A stretch of DNA of 64,000 nucleotides from Hermatobates lingyangjiaoensis (taxonomy: Eukaryota; Arthropoda; Insecta; Hemiptera; Hermatobatidae). Position numbers and translations under genes: made by a program. The stretch spans positions 353,501 to 417,500 of the forward strand of contig JAPFBL010000323.1 of assembly GCA_026182355.1 (NCBI GenBank). Direction: 5' to 3'. This document shows, in pieces, positions 41,766-53,526 of this stretch (positions within the stretch are counted from its first letter, which is position 1; every line of letters starts with the position of its first letter). The notes beneath the pieces were generated by a model, which was given only the letters and a program-made list of their open reading frames with translations, was not told where the DNA came from and did not search any database.

Positions 41766-42640
41766 AATATCAAAGTATATCATTCCATCCAACAAAAGAT
41801 ATAGAATAGATTCTATAACTTGATTGTTTATCAAATGACTACACTTAAAAAAAGTTTATTTCATAAAAACACGTCAATAATAAGTTATAATGTTTGTTTT
41901 CAGGTAGTATAATCTAGGAATAAAACAGGACAAGGATATTGACAAGTGGACCTGACTTTTTAAATCAAATAAACAATATAAGTTAGTAGAGGTATTAAGC
42001 ATAAGTATATCACAAGCATTAACATTCTAACTTTAGGCTTTTTAAATAGTTTACTTATTACGATATTTAAAAATTTGTTTAAAAAAAAAATAGTCTCAGG
42101 AATGTAAATTCCACAAGATCAACAATTGTTTAACTTGTTGGTATATTTAAGTTTGGTTTATATAAAACACATATACTGCTAAAGGTTGGATGCTGACAAC
42201 ATTGGATGCTGACACAGGAGAATAATTATTATTACCAGAGTACCCGTGACCTGCTGGGTCATCCATCGCCAACCTTTTTAATGCAATCATGTATTATTGT
42301 AATAATAAACAGGTGATAAATAAACTCCCTGGTTTGGGTAACCCCCCAAATCACGAAAACGAAAGAAATAATATATAATGACATGAAAATAAGACCTTAA
42401 CTACTGAAAAATGACTTTGTGACCTAAAGATCTATCCTTTCAAGACTGGCATGGTTAACTGAAAGAGAAATATAAAACCAGTTCTGGAAAACTTGAAACA
42501 GGACAATCTACTAAAATGTCAGCCTATTATCGTATCAAGTGTTGTATTCTTCTCACACTGGCTTAGAATGGTGTTATGGAACAGTTGTATTAATGATTTT
42601 TCATTTAGCACATTGTAATGATGGTTATTTTCAAGTTTAA
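41766..42640. other. no gene seen
   Basis: AT-rich; nothing recognised. Confidence 0.35.
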
Positions 42641-42752
42641 ATAATTTATGAATTTCTTTTTTATATATAGAGCGCGCCTGATGAGTCAAAGGGCTAGGGA
42701 TGATACTGAAAGACAGCCAGGTTGAAGGTATAGGGCAGGCCTGCACAATATA

Positions 42753-43658
42753 CGAGGTGTGTAAATAAAGTAGTGAGACTGGCAACGTCGCTTTCGATCT
42801 GGCAACGCTGGAGACGCGTGGCCTTGAGTAGCGTCAGGTGCACGTGTGATGCGCCTTCAGTATGAATCTGAACTCGCCACAGTCATTTGTTTGTCCGTAG
42901 CGTTGGTTTTCGTGAAATGGTTTTTTCTTGAGCGTTTTAAAAATGAGTGACCTCAAAGTTGAGCAGCGGTGTGCAATCAAATTTTGCTTCAGACTTGGAC
43001 ATAATGCATCCGAAACTTTTGAAAAACTTCAGGAGGCCTATGGAGAACGTGTTTTATCAAGGGCACAGGTTTTTCGGCGGTTTAAGGAATTTTCAGAAGG
43101 AAGAGAGTCGATTGAAGATGAACCACGAAGCGGAAGGCCTTCAAGTGCAAACACCGATGAAAATGTCAACAGAGTACGGAACCTTGTGCGTTCAGATCGA
43201 CGCTTGACAGTCAGAATGATCGGGGAACAGTTGAATTTGAAAAATTCAAACGGCCAAACATCAAAGACAAGTGGGTGTTGCATCACGACAACGCGCCCTG
43301 TCACACTGCCTTCTCAATAAACGAGTTTTTGGCCAGTAAAAACATTCCTGTTGCTCCTCAGCCTCCTTATTCACCAGACTTGAGTCCTTGTGACTTTTTC
43401 CTCTTCCTGAGATTGAAAAATCACCTCAAGGGAACTCATTTCGGGACACTACAAAACATACAAACTGCTGTAACCGACCAGCTGAAGGCCATTCCAGAAT
43501 CCGAGTTCCAGCAATGCTACAATGATTGGAAGGACCGTCTCCAGCGCTGTGTGGCTTCCGAAGGGAACTATTTTGAAGGTGACAATATCACATTGTAATT
43601 ATATTTAAATAGAAAATTTAAAAAAAAATCAGTCTCACTACTTTATTTACACACCTCG
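42753..43658 (+). mobile_element. mariner transposon, internally deleted
   Basis: A 906-bp element with perfect 28-bp terminal inverted repeats (42753-42780 and 43631-43658; outer bases CGAGGTGTGTAAATAAAG) and a TA duplication at 42751-42752 and 43659-43660. Full-length mariners are near 1.3 kb, so about 400 bases are missing. Perfect ends suggest fairly recent activity, with transposase supplied elsewhere. Confidence 0.92.
42943..43598 (+). pseudogene. mariner transposase with a large internal deletion
   Basis: The N-terminal part (42943 to about 43245) has the HTH region: MSDLKVEQR, then LSRAQVFRRFKEF, RSGRPSS and LTVRMIGEQLNL. The C-terminal part (about 43250-43598, another frame) has WVLHHDNAPCHTA with the second catalytic Asp, YSPDLSPCDFFLF with the third, and the usual end. 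Around 130 residues including the first catalytic Asp (the TGDESW region) are gone, and the parts are out of frame. It cannot encode active transposase. Confidence 0.93.
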
Positions 43659-43974
43659 TACGGCCCGCGGGCCGAATGCGTCCTACCTCTAACCACCTTC
43701 TGATGTTGCCCGCAAGAGGATTTGAGCATTGTATTATTTTTACTTTTAAAATTGCACCTTTTTTAATCCATAGGTCGCGTAGCATTTCACCCCTTTATTC
43801 TGTCTATTTCTATTTTGTTGATCTACAACTAATAAGGTTTTTAATAAAAAGCTGAATCGTTTCTTTTCAATCAATAATATCACTCAATATCTGATAAATC
43901 AACTGTAGTTCGTACAAAGCTTGCTGATATCAAGAAAACGTTTTCAAACGTCTCTTTATCAGTCTTACACTATC

Positions 43975-44040
43975 TGTCAGCGGTCTTCTCTGACTAACGA
44001 ACACTTGGAAGACATTTTAAAAGTACGAGTATGTATTTCC
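43975..44040 (+). pseudogene. hAT transposase C-terminal remnant
   Basis: The frame reads SSLTNEHLEDILKV, like the dimerisation motif S.LTDEHL...LR at the end of hAT transposases. Short and isolated. Confidence 0.4.
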
Positions 44041-44402
44041 CAGGACCCGAAGAAAACCCTCCCAAAGAAGGAGAAAGGAAGTTACTTTCTCTTGAAACTT
44101 AGGGAGCCTCAATGGACACTATCAATGATGGTTTATGCAAATTGTGCAAAGAAGAGGAAGAAACAGCGCTGCACCTACTGACTGACTGCAAGGCAACTTT
44201 GCTTGCCTCAGAGGTTGATGTTTCGGGACAATCAACAAAACCATAGAAAAACTTTTTCCGCTGAAACCAGCAAAAGTGCTGAGCTTCTTGGAGGCATTGA
44301 AGCTAACTGCTGGGGTACTTTAGTACAGAAGGGGGAAAGTACGATAGTTTTTTTAAAGACCCACTGATATAGTCTCCCTCAAATAATAATAATAATAATA
44401 AT
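44041..44402 (+). pseudogene. 3' end of a non-LTR retrotransposon
   Basis: The plus-strand frame at 44112-44195 encodes the zinc-knuckle-like CKLCKEEEETALHLLTDC (C-x2-C-x8-H-x4-C), typical of the C-terminus of some LINE ORF2 proteins. After further decayed coding sequence the element ends in (TAA)n at about 44385-44402. 5'-truncated. Confidence 0.6.
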
Positions 44403-45140
44403 CTACTTCCCAGATGTCTCCAGAATTCGACAAACTTGTGGACAAAAAGAGATGCAACATTTTTCATTAATGAGAAGTGAGTAAATACTACTTACTTAAT
44501 AAAAAATAGATTTGAATGCTACATGTTTTTTTATATTTTATAATTACTTTCAAAATTATATTTTGCCCCCCCCCCCTGGTTGATTTTCTGTAATCAATGT
44601 AGCTCCCTGATAATTGTCAGCTGTGTAGGCGTGGTGCCTTTTCCTTCGACAGCTGGTCCTTATCCAGCCTGTATATATACACCAAGTCGTCACACATCAT
44701 ATCCCACCCCCGATCTATTTCAGAGCCTCCCTCAAGCGTCTCTTCAACATTACCTCACTTATATTTGACCCTATCTTCTCGTTTTTGTTTTTCTTTCTTT
44801 CTCCCTCTCTCACACACACACACTCTCTTCCTCTTTCTTTTTCTCTCTCTCAACTTCCACCCCAACACATAACTTAATTTATATCTTTGTTTGTTCTGGA
44901 GTTAGACCTAAACCTTTTCAAAATAGTTATATATATATATTTTTTTTTGAAAACCTCTAACGGTCCAATTAGTAAAGGGAGTGGGTTGGTTGTCACACTA
45001 TATCGACCAGTAAAGGCATTTGACTAATTCCAAAGCGACTCTCATCGTTCATTCTTGTTAATAGCTTCCCCTGGGCAAACGTCACAAATCTCCTTTATTT
45101 ATCTGTTAGTCATCACTCTTAATGGCGCGCCCCTGTAACC
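44403..45140. other. no gene seen
   Basis: Includes a run of C near 44567, a CT/CA-rich tract at 44790-44855 and a short TA tract at 44930. Nothing coding recognised. Confidence 0.3.
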
Positions 45141-45591
45141 ATGTTTACCAACACTGTCACTTCTTCTCCTTGTGTTCAACAAAATATCACCTCCACAAAC
45201 CACTTCCCGGACAGTTATTACGACAACAAACCCCAATATCAACACAAACCACAAATCTGGCTTTGTTTACCGTTGAAGGTGATTTATTTGGGATATATTA
45301 GGAGTATTCATTGGAATAATTTATTGGGAAATATGAGCAGGCAAGATTATACGAGAATAGCTTAATTTTGAAATGACGCCATTCGGCTGAATGGCCGGAA
45401 GCAAACAAGACGTAACCGTGTACAAACCAGAAGTTACTAGTCTAACTATTTCATCAGAATCAATGTTTTTATTATATTAATGGTGTATTTGATTTATTAT
45501 TTTCTGCATACATCCGGTATGGGGCATGTCCCCATACAAATACATTTGCTATTTCTGCGTACGATATTTTCAGGTATGTCCGTACTTCAGT

Positions 45592-45882
45592 TAGGTTTGG
45601 TTGCAGTGGTAGCCTGATTAGAGAACACACAATATGCCAAACATTAACCCTTAGTGACACCACACAATAACTTTGGAAATCCTAAATTTTGCCTCACTCA
45701 AGTGTATTTAAAGTAGAGATCTTTGACAAGTACCTGATTTCGGACAGGCTCAGGACTGACGGATTAACGTCCTTTCCGAGGGACGACCTGCTCAGATTTA
45801 TTTATCTCCTGCGTGAATAAATTGAGGCCAGAGTGTGGGTACTGAACTCAGGATCTACCAGTTCAGAGGTAACCTGCCCTCT
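45592..45882 (-). mobile_element. tRNA-derived SINE, tail type 2, decayed
   Basis: Minus-strand copy lacking an intact box A. Flanked by similar sequences CGTACTTCAGTTAGG (45581-45595) and CGTACTTCAATTACG (45890-45904), which fit an aged target duplication. Confidence 0.65.
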
Positions 45883-46054
45883 GTCCTCCCGTACTTCAAT
45901 TACGAACCCTTCAAGTTGGTATGTTGGATTTCTTTACTGTGCATCCGATGTTTGGCCCGTCCGGATACTGGATACAATCTTCATTAGCACCCGATGACGC
46001 AAATATCCATCTTCTCGTGTTACCTTCTGCATACATCTGTTCTCAGGTCCTGGT

Positions 46055-46150
46055 CCAATTTCACCAATAACGACTACTTGAAGATGAAGAGAGTCTGAAA
46101 CCGGTTCAGTGCAAAAAATAAACGAGATAAAACAGTTAAAATTATACATT
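46055..46150 (+). mobile_element. PLE terminal fragment, degenerate core
   Basis: TTGAAGATGAAGAGAGTCTG followed by AAACCGGTTC resembles the core of the 56421-56661 family. Confidence 0.35.
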
Positions 46151-46629
46151 TAAAAGTTTATTTGGATTTCGTTTTAAGCAAAGCTGCTAACAAAAATGCT
46201 CATGTTATTGTTTTTCAAAATCGATACTTACAGTTTTGGTCTACAGTCTTGTTCTGGAGGTGATAAGTGTGCCTTATTTTTTATATAGATCCAATGTTAG
46301 TGGTGGATGAGTCATATTACCTAACTCCACATCAGTTGTCATAAAGTTTGTCTCATTCAAAATTATTAGATCATTGATTTTCAGCCGTGCATTGTAGAAG
46401 ATGCACTTTACTGAGAGATAGGGTGTACAATATTTTAAATTATTAACGTAAGTATGTAGACTAATACACAAGTTCTAAAGGTGATTCAACAGTACCAAAG
46501 GCAATCGTACTATTGCTAAATACAGTTGTTAATACATTAGGCTGTTAAGTACCCAAACATTGTTAATGTTTCACTTGTCAATGGGCCATTGAACAATCAA
46601 CGTCGTGTCTTGCACTTAATTTGCTTTTA

Positions 46630-46870
46630 TCACTATTACATAGCACCTCTACATACGAAAACCTATTCTTACGAAATTTCCATCTTACGAAAAGTCCTTC
46701 TGGAAAAAAAAGTGTCTGTCATCTTACGAACTTTGTTTCATCATACAAAAGTCTAAATCATCAAAATGCGAACTCGTTTTGCTCAGCTCTTAAATATAAA
46801 CATACTTCTAAAATATACGCTTTTTTTTTCTTGGCGCTTTACCAAGATCTCGCAGTTTTTCGTAAGACAG
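46630..46870. repeat. segment with repeated TTACGAA motifs
   Basis: TACGAAA, TTACGAAA, TTACGAAAAG and TTACGAAC recur at about 20-40 base spacing after CACCTCTACATACG. A related block (CTTACAAAACTACTTCCGGA) lies at 47872-47900. They may be the two ends of a DNA transposon, but no inverted repeats could be confirmed. Confidence 0.3.
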
Positions 46871-48129
46871 ATAGCTTCGTTTTATCTTATTTGAGAGTAA
46901 CTCTTTCTCTAATTGTTATCACATTGGTTATCCTCTGCATCATCCCTCAGACAAGGAGGAACTTATCTCAAATGATAACAGTTAAAACAAATGAAAAATG
47001 AAATATAAAAGAAATATAAAACAGAAAGATAAAAAAAAAGTGAAAAATTCTAAAGATAAAAAAAATATGAAACAAGTTCTAAAAAGTTAAAAAAATATTA
47101 CTTTACTTATAAATCACCTTAAAACAACATTTTCTTCGCTGTTTATGATGTTTTTCAGAGAAAAAAAGGGTATTTTCCTGTTTTAAATTAGAAAATTTTA
47201 CTTTAATAATCAATGTAGAACGATGTCAAGTAAATGATGTAAGAAATCCACTGGCTTTTTGAACAAAAGCCATGTTCTCTTGTAGGATAATATTTCGTTT
47301 CAAGAAATGTTCACTTTGGTTTTTCAAAAATGTTATTACTGCTGTAGTTATACTAATGAAATTATTTGCATCAGCTGTGTGATGTACAAAAATAAGGTTA
47401 TATATTGATATATCCTTCAATCACTATCAGTACTACCTCAGAAATGAAAGACTAATAATCACATCCCATTTAGATGTTTACATTATGCTTAAATGAGACG
47501 TTATGTGTTATATACTCAAGAATTTGATATTAAGTTACTTATAGTAAAGTTGAGTGTAGGCCACTCCAGATTTTTTTTATTATTTTCATAATTTTAATTA
47601 ATCATAATTAAGTTTTGTCCATGTGGTAGTACAGTATATATGTGTTCATCCACCCAGTCGACCTCATCCAAAGATAAATGACTTTACATATTGTTACGTA
47701 TTATCATTATTTATTTTGATATTTTATTTCTATGCTTATTACAATTATAATACGTATAACAATTATTATATAGTTTATTAAATATATTTGTTATTTTAAT
47801 TTATTAAGTGTATTTTGGGGTGGATATTGGGTGCTTGAAACACATTTTGTAATTAGCGATTCATCTTACAAAACTACTTCCGGAACGAATTATTTCTAAA
47901 TTAATTAATTAATTTCCTAATTTCTGTACTTCAAAATCGTAGTGTATACATGGTGTCGAGTGTTTAGTCCAATTTGTAATAACTATTTCTCTATTCTTGT
48001 ATAGAAGTTCCTTGGTCCTTCTGTAACTTCAGGAAGGCTGAAATGAACTTTCATAGATGGTTCAAAGAGTAAGAGAGTACACTCTCTGTTCCATCTTTTG
48101 TTTACACCAGGAAAAAAGATTTTATCTAA
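46871..48129. other. no gene seen
   Basis: AT-rich; open frames are featureless. Confidence 0.3.
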
Positions 48130-48190
48130 TAGAGAACGCATTTAAAACACTCGGTGTTCATTTTCAGGTTACATCTGCCTCAAAAAGGAG
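48130..48190 (-). mobile_element. PLE terminal fragment (GAAACGC family, degenerate)
   Basis: Minus strand: CTGAAAA, T, hairpin GAACAC-CGA-GTGTTT, then TAAA. A GCAGATGTAACCTGA block is shared with 62225-62285. Confidence 0.4.
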
Positions 48191-48280
48191 ATGTCAAGTG
48201 TTCAAGTAGTCATAGAAGTATAAAATGTTTTGTATGCATAGTTAGTGTTTCTTAACCTGACTTAGTCTCTCTCATTCGCC

Positions 48281-48365
48281 CTCTCCCTCTCTCTCTCTCT
48301 CACACACACACACACATCACACACTCATACACACACGCACGCACACACACACACACACACACACA
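48281..48365 (+). repeat. (CT)n and (CA)n microsatellite
   Basis: CT repeats pass into CA repeats with a few interruptions. Confidence 0.9.
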
Positions 48366-48664
48366 TGCTCATTTAATAAGTATAACTACTTATTATATTT
48401 AATAATATAATATTATATTTATATTATATTTAATAAGTATAATTTATTTAATAAGTATAACATTAAGGTCATAAAGATTTAAAAATATAATATTGCTTTA
48501 AAATTTTTAAATACAGAAGAATGAAATTTTTATTGTGAATTGTATATCTTTTTGCAGTAAAAGCCGAACTGAAATGAGAATGTTTTGATACATTTAAAGC
48601 TAGGAAGGAACAGAGAAGAGAATGTGTAGAGCATTTGAGAAGCAGGTGGTCGAACACTTAATAA

Positions 48665-49060
48665 AAACCATCCCCTTTGGTGGGCTTGAAGGGAGGGAAT
48701 CAATCGTTGGATTAGCCGGATGACTTCACTGTAACTAAGCCTTGCACCTGCTGCGTGTTCTTCTTCCTTCAGTGGATCAACCCCCTAATGACAGACACCC
48801 CCTCCACCCACCGCCCTGGGGGGATGGCCCGAGACAAATCCCCACCCCTCCCACCAAAACACACCTTGCATCCTCCTTTATTGCAATCCGATCTAATCTA
48901 GCGGAAGTACCACTTGCGCACTTTTATTGCTACTGCCTTCCTAATCTAGATTTATCATTGGAGATGATCACCAGGGGCCTTTGTTCGGCTCAACCTTGAC
49001 TAAAGAATCAAAACTTGTCTCTCCCGCAATCAGTACGACCTCCCACGGAGAATCAATTTG
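48665..49060. promoter_or_regulatory. repeat-poor island (candidate conserved noncoding element)
   Basis: C-rich unique sequence including GGATTAGCC near 48709 (Otx/bicoid-like) and ACTTGCGCAC near 48911. The frame 48742-48999 has no domain. Confidence 0.25.
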
Positions 49061-49173
49061 GCAAATAGTTAAACACTTACAACAACTATCACTCAATATC
49101 GAACAGTTGATCTCTTAATATTGCTATCCGGTAACGGACATCAACTGAACTGGGAAATCTTGTATCTAGCTGC

Positions 49174-49548
49174 ATCTAGCACTCTCACAGATTAATGAAA
49201 TTCATAGTATGGCAATTTGAGAAATATTTCTTTTAATGTATATCGCAACGCTATATATGTGTCAGCTATCAAAGTCTTTGAGTGCTATCCGAATACTAAT
49301 CTAGCACTCTAATAGATTAATGAAATTCATAGTATGGAAATTTGAGAAATATTTCTTTTAATGTATATGGCAACGCTATATATGTGTCAGCTATCAAAGT
49401 CTTTGAGTGCTATCCGAACACTAATCTAGCACTCTAATAGATTAATGAAATTCATAGTATGGAAATTTGAGAAATATTTCTTTTAATGTATATCGCAACG
49501 CTATATATGTGTCAGCTATCAAAGTCTTTGAGTGCTATCCGAAAAGCA
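49174..49548 (+). repeat. 125-bp tandem repeat, three copies
   Basis: The unit starts ATCTAGCACTCT and includes GCAACGCTATATATGTGTCA; GTCAGCTATC recurs at 49261, 49386 and 49511. Copies differ at only a few positions. A diverged fourth start follows near 49556. Confidence 0.95.
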
Positions 49549-49783
49549 AACAGTTACACTTACAGATTAATGACAGTAAGGCAATGTGATTAATATTGTC
49601 TCTTAGTCCAGAAAACAGCTGTCCCTCTCATAGATTTACAATTAGACAAGACTCATAATATGCACTCATACTAAAATGAGTATATCGTCAATGTCATGAG
49701 CACTTCACAATATTCTTTCCCAGATGATAGAATATGTAAGCATTTTCCTCATATATCAGACAATCAATCAAACCAAAAATAAA

Positions 49784-50100
49784 GGGCCAGGCTAGTTCAG
49801 TGGTTAAGACATCCGTCTCTAAACTGATAGGTCTTGGGTTCGATACCCACTCTGACCCTCGATTTATTCAATTGGCAGGTGACTAAAGCTGAGCGTTTGG
49901 TCCCTCGGAGAGGAAGTTAAACCGTCGGTCCCGAACCCAAACAATATTTAGGTACCTGTTAATGATCCCTACTCTAAATACATTTGACTTAGGCAAATTT
50001 TAGGACTCCCACTGTAGAATCACCGATCAAGCAAAAAGAGCGTAAAAAGGGCTGACGTTTTTAACCCGCCTAGGGATCGGTTTAAACAAATAAAAAAAAA
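49784..50100 (+). mobile_element. tRNA-derived SINE, tail type 1
   Basis: Box A TAGTTCAGTGG at 49793-49803 and box B GGTTCGATACC at 49837-49847. Complete body and poly(A) tail. Confidence 0.85.
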
Positions 50101-50559
50101 TATAATCGTTTGTTTTTTTATATATATTTTGTAAATACCATATCATTCTTGATATTCTAATGATAAAGTTAATTACATCTTATTAAATCTAAAGAGTTTA
50201 TTTTTCCTTTTTGAGTGTTTTTTTTTTGTTTTTATTATTTGCTGTTTAAAAGTTTAACTATATAAATGATAGTTATTACATATATATGTTATTCTATTTA
50301 AGTGTATCTTACTTCATATTACTCAAGGTAGCTAATCACGGAGGTATTCATAAACGTTAATAATTTGCCGACGTTTGTCGGCATTGATTAGTCTAGGTTA
50401 CTGGGCCGACTACTGCAAATTATTTTTAAAGATGGGTAACCATTGAACACTTGGTTTACTTTTAATTCTGCACTCTCAAGCTAACCTTGTTTCTTACAGG
50501 AAATGAAACCGCTTTGCCTATGCAAATACTTTTTTTTTTTTTTTTGTTGATGAGAATAT
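50101..50559. other. no gene seen
   Basis: AT-rich, with a small balanced segment near 50340-50430 including a palindromic GCCGACGTTTGTCGGC. Confidence 0.3.
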
Positions 50560-51000
50560 GATAATTAAAGGGTATCGCTTGAAAGGGTTTTTGCAAGGTC
50601 TATAAAAAGGCGGAAGAAAACGAGCCTCATTATCTACTTTCTTTTCTTTTCTGTTTTTTGTAAGAGGCGGCAAAGCGAAATTGCAGGATCATCCGTTGGC
50701 CGTTATAATTATGTTTTGTACTTTTTTTTTTTCTCGTAACGAGGTACAATCTCAACAAGGAGTAATGCAGAATGATCTGGTGTAATGACTGGGGATGTTG
50801 GCTGTGAGGACAATAGAGCAGTGATCTGGGGAACAATAGAGCAAGTCATTAAGGCGATGGCTCAGGGAGAGTGTTAACAACTCCCAAGGAGCAGCGGACA
50901 AGACATTCATTCTCCTACAATTCGCCAGCAATTCACAATTCAACCGGAGTCCTCATCTCTCAACTGTTTTTGAGACTCTAATGAAATGGGATCATCACTG
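50560..51000. promoter_or_regulatory. repeat-poor island with SOX-like and TATA-like sites
   Basis: GTCTATAAAAAGGCGG at about 50599 is TATA-like. The pair GGACAATAGAGCA (about 50808) and GAACAATAGAGCA (about 50831) are SOX-like repeats 23 bases apart. No transcript evidence. Candidate regulatory DNA. Confidence 0.28.
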
Positions 51001-51372
51001 TAAATAGTAATGAAATACCCTGATATGTTCATCTTTCAAAAAAAAAAAAAAAAAACAAAAAAATCGAATATCTTGTGGCAGAAAGATTTAGTAACCTCAA
51101 TAACTCGTATACAACTTTCACGCTTCCTGAAAGGTTTCACCGCAATATACCTGATTTCCAATAACAATGAAATTCAAAAAGTTACACCTTTCTCTTAATA
51201 TTGGTGTTTTAATATTTCTTCAATGTATGTTTAAAATATTGTTATGTTTGAACATTTTTTTGTAAAAAGATAGAAGAAACTTTCCTCAATTGGTTTTTGC
51301 TTGCTTAAACTTTATATCAAAGCGATGTATACCATCAATTGGTTATTTCTAAGTTCTTACTTTAGTAAATAT
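51001..51372. other. no gene seen
   Basis: AT-rich, A run at 51038-51054. Confidence 0.3.
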
Positions 51373-51685
51373 GGGGCCAGGTAGCTCAGTGGTTAACGTA
51401 TTCGCTTGTGAACTAGTAGGTCCGGGTTCGATACCCACCTGGCCCTTGATTTATTGACGTCTGAGGTGAAGAAATCTGAGTAGGTCGTCCCTCGTAGAGG
51501 ATTTTAATACGTCGTTCCCGAGTCTGTGCGATATTAAGTACTCCTTAAAGATCTCTACTCTAAATACATTTGAGTACTAAATGTAAGTCCTAATTTATTT
51601 AGTCCGAATTTAGTATCATTATTAAAATGGGTTCCAAATAATAAATGAGCCATAATTGCCACCCCTAGAACAGCACTCTAAAAGA
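51373..51685 (+). mobile_element. tRNA-derived SINE, tail type 3
   Basis: Box A TAGCTCAGTGG at 51382-51392 and box B GGTTCGATACC at 51425-51435. The tail carries CAAATAATAAATGAGCC, as at 16200 and 1430. Confidence 0.82.
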
Positions 51686-52320
51686 TGAAAGCCTTTTATA
51701 AGTGTGTACGTTGGAAAACAACATTAAACATGTTTAATGTTTCGAACATTAAACATGTTGGTTTGAGACACCTTGAAGACGTATTTTGAGGAAGAGACGT
51801 TTCTCTGAAAACCATGAGATTTGCAGAGTCAATGCCTCTTACAGTGACGCATGGTCAAACTAACTATAGGGTGGTAAGCGTGGGTATTAGAGATAAATAA
51901 ACAAGCGGCCTCACCCTCCACGATTCTCTGTTTACCATCTACAATCTCCCTATGTATTCCAGGCTTCAAATCTTTTTACTTTTCCAAAAAATAAATTACT
52001 TTATTTCACTATATATTTTGAATCAACATAGGTTGTAATTGGCTATTTGAAGATCAAATGAATGATTATTTTGTTCAATGGCATAGCAAGTTCTTGATTT
52101 AAATACATCTATTTAAATATTAATATAATATTGATATATTATATTAGTAATTAGTTCAGAATATTGACAAAAATTGAAAATAAAATTTTGGGAGATTGTT
52201 GTTCAGTACACCTGACAATTTGAGACACTAGATAAGAAAGTTACCTACAAGAGTGAGGAGAACACAGATTTAGCAGGAATTCACTGAAGTATGTATTAAG
52301 TAAAGTCTCCTCCCTAAATA
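51686..52320. other. no gene seen
   Basis: A small palindromic block (TTAAACATGTTTAATG) near 51724. Otherwise AT-rich unique sequence. Confidence 0.3.
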
Positions 52321-52472
52321 TACAAATATATACATATATATATATATATAATATATATAATATATATATATATATACTTTTACAATGAAAATACGATCCG
52401 AATGGACAAATAGAGTTCAATGTACATAAAGAAACATAGAGACATTAAAAACACACACTTACAGACTCTAAT

Positions 52473-52493
52473 TTTCGGTTGAACCGTCTTCAG
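52473..52493 (-). ncRNA. hammerhead-like core, left arm
   Basis: CTGAAGA, C, GGT-TCA-ACC, GAAA. Confidence 0.35.
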
Positions 52494-52579
52494 GGGAGAT
52501 AAGATAGGGAAACCAAGCACACTGGTTAATTACAAACCGTCTCTGTACCAGTGCGCTTGGTTTCCCTCTCTTATCTCTC

Positions 52580-52600
52580 CTGAAGACGGTTCAACCGAAA
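52580..52600 (+). ncRNA. hammerhead-like core, right arm
   Basis: Identical to the left arm on the opposite strand. Confidence 0.35.
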
Positions 52601-52683
52601 ATTAGAGACTGAAAATTGTAAGTGTGTGTTTTTAATTTCTTTATGTTTCTTTATGTACATTAAACTATATATATATATATATA

Positions 52684-52906
52684 TTTAGACCATGTTATAT
52701 ATTATATATTAGATCATGTTATTGAATTTCTTTCGCTCACTTGACCTATTTACTTGGAAATGTCATTGGCTAATCTGATTTATAGTTTACCTACTACAAT
52801 AAGGAAAATAGCCAGCAGGTTAGAATCTGTTAATAAAATGTCGTTAATGCAGAAACTGCGATCATTTTCAATAAAATATGCTTGAGAGAAGATCTGCTGC
52901 CAATTA

Positions 52907-52938
<32 letters not shown>

Positions 52939-52946
52939 TATATAAA
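52684..52946 (+). pseudogene. PLE N-terminal ORF fragment, frameshifted, ending in (TA)n
   Basis: ANLIYSLPTTIRKIA is followed by a frameshift, then remnants of NKICLREDLLP, and TA repeats at 52905-52946. Closest to the fragments at 22690-23150. Confidence 0.55.
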
Positions 52947-53465
52947 TTCAAATAATGTATCAACCGTTTGATAGAATAGGTTTGATAGAATAATCAAACT
53001 CTCGTTGCCTTTTTTTTTTCTTCTTTTACGTTTCGGTTTTATTGTAAAACCTTTTTTATAGGTCCTGCAAACAATGGATAATAAGAAATCACATGTCAAC
53101 CTATATTATAACATCCAACCTATAAATAATATGAAAATGGATTGTTACAACTTATGAATATTACAAGCAGTAGTTTTTCAGAGATAAATAAAATAATATA
53201 ACTTACAGAATTAAGGACTTTTTTTGAATAAGAAAATAATTTTCTTATTCTTAAGATTTTGAAACTAGAATATTGACCAAATCCTGATCAAATAATAAAC
53301 CTATAGATATATTTCAAAGTAAACTATATGTACACAGCAAATAGAAAACCACACTTACAGTCTCTAATTTTCAATTTAACACTCACCAGGAGGGAAGAGA
53401 TGGGGACGCCAAGCGCACTTGCGAAGCGACGGTTGGAGCCCGTTATATATATACTCTCTCTCTCT

Positions 53466-53526
<61 letters not shown>

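Larger units (their letters stand above)
42735..43740. mobile_element. hAT-like element split by a mariner
   Basis: Left of the mariner the sequence reads CAGGCCTGCACAATA. Right of it comes CGGCCCGCGGGCCGAATGCG and then further hAT-MITE-like sequence. Joined across the TA duplication these resemble a hAT non-autonomous family. Its right boundary is uncertain. Confidence 0.45.
52377..52665. mobile_element. divergent inverted PLE terminal pair between (TA)n tracts
   Basis: Arms about 52414-52535 and 52548-52662 are inverted copies with cores at 52473-52493 and 52580-52600. (TA)n at 52336-52376 and 52666-52683. Confidence 0.7.

Noticed and set aside
42640..42735. LSFSIIPSPL in a minus-strand frame as an EH1 motif of a missing Lbx exon 1
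   Set aside because: The match to F-S-I-x-x-I-L fails at key positions, and the frame runs into the hAT-like element and the mariner end.
42947..43304. Alternative open frames inside the mariner on both strands
   Set aside because: Shadows of the transposase frame; the family motifs lie only in the frames used for the pseudogene call.
46621..47001. 126-codon open frame with a hydrophobic C-terminal stretch
   Set aside because: Its first half consists of repeated TTACGAA DNA motifs, and the apparent membrane segment is encoded by T-rich DNA. No homology recognised.
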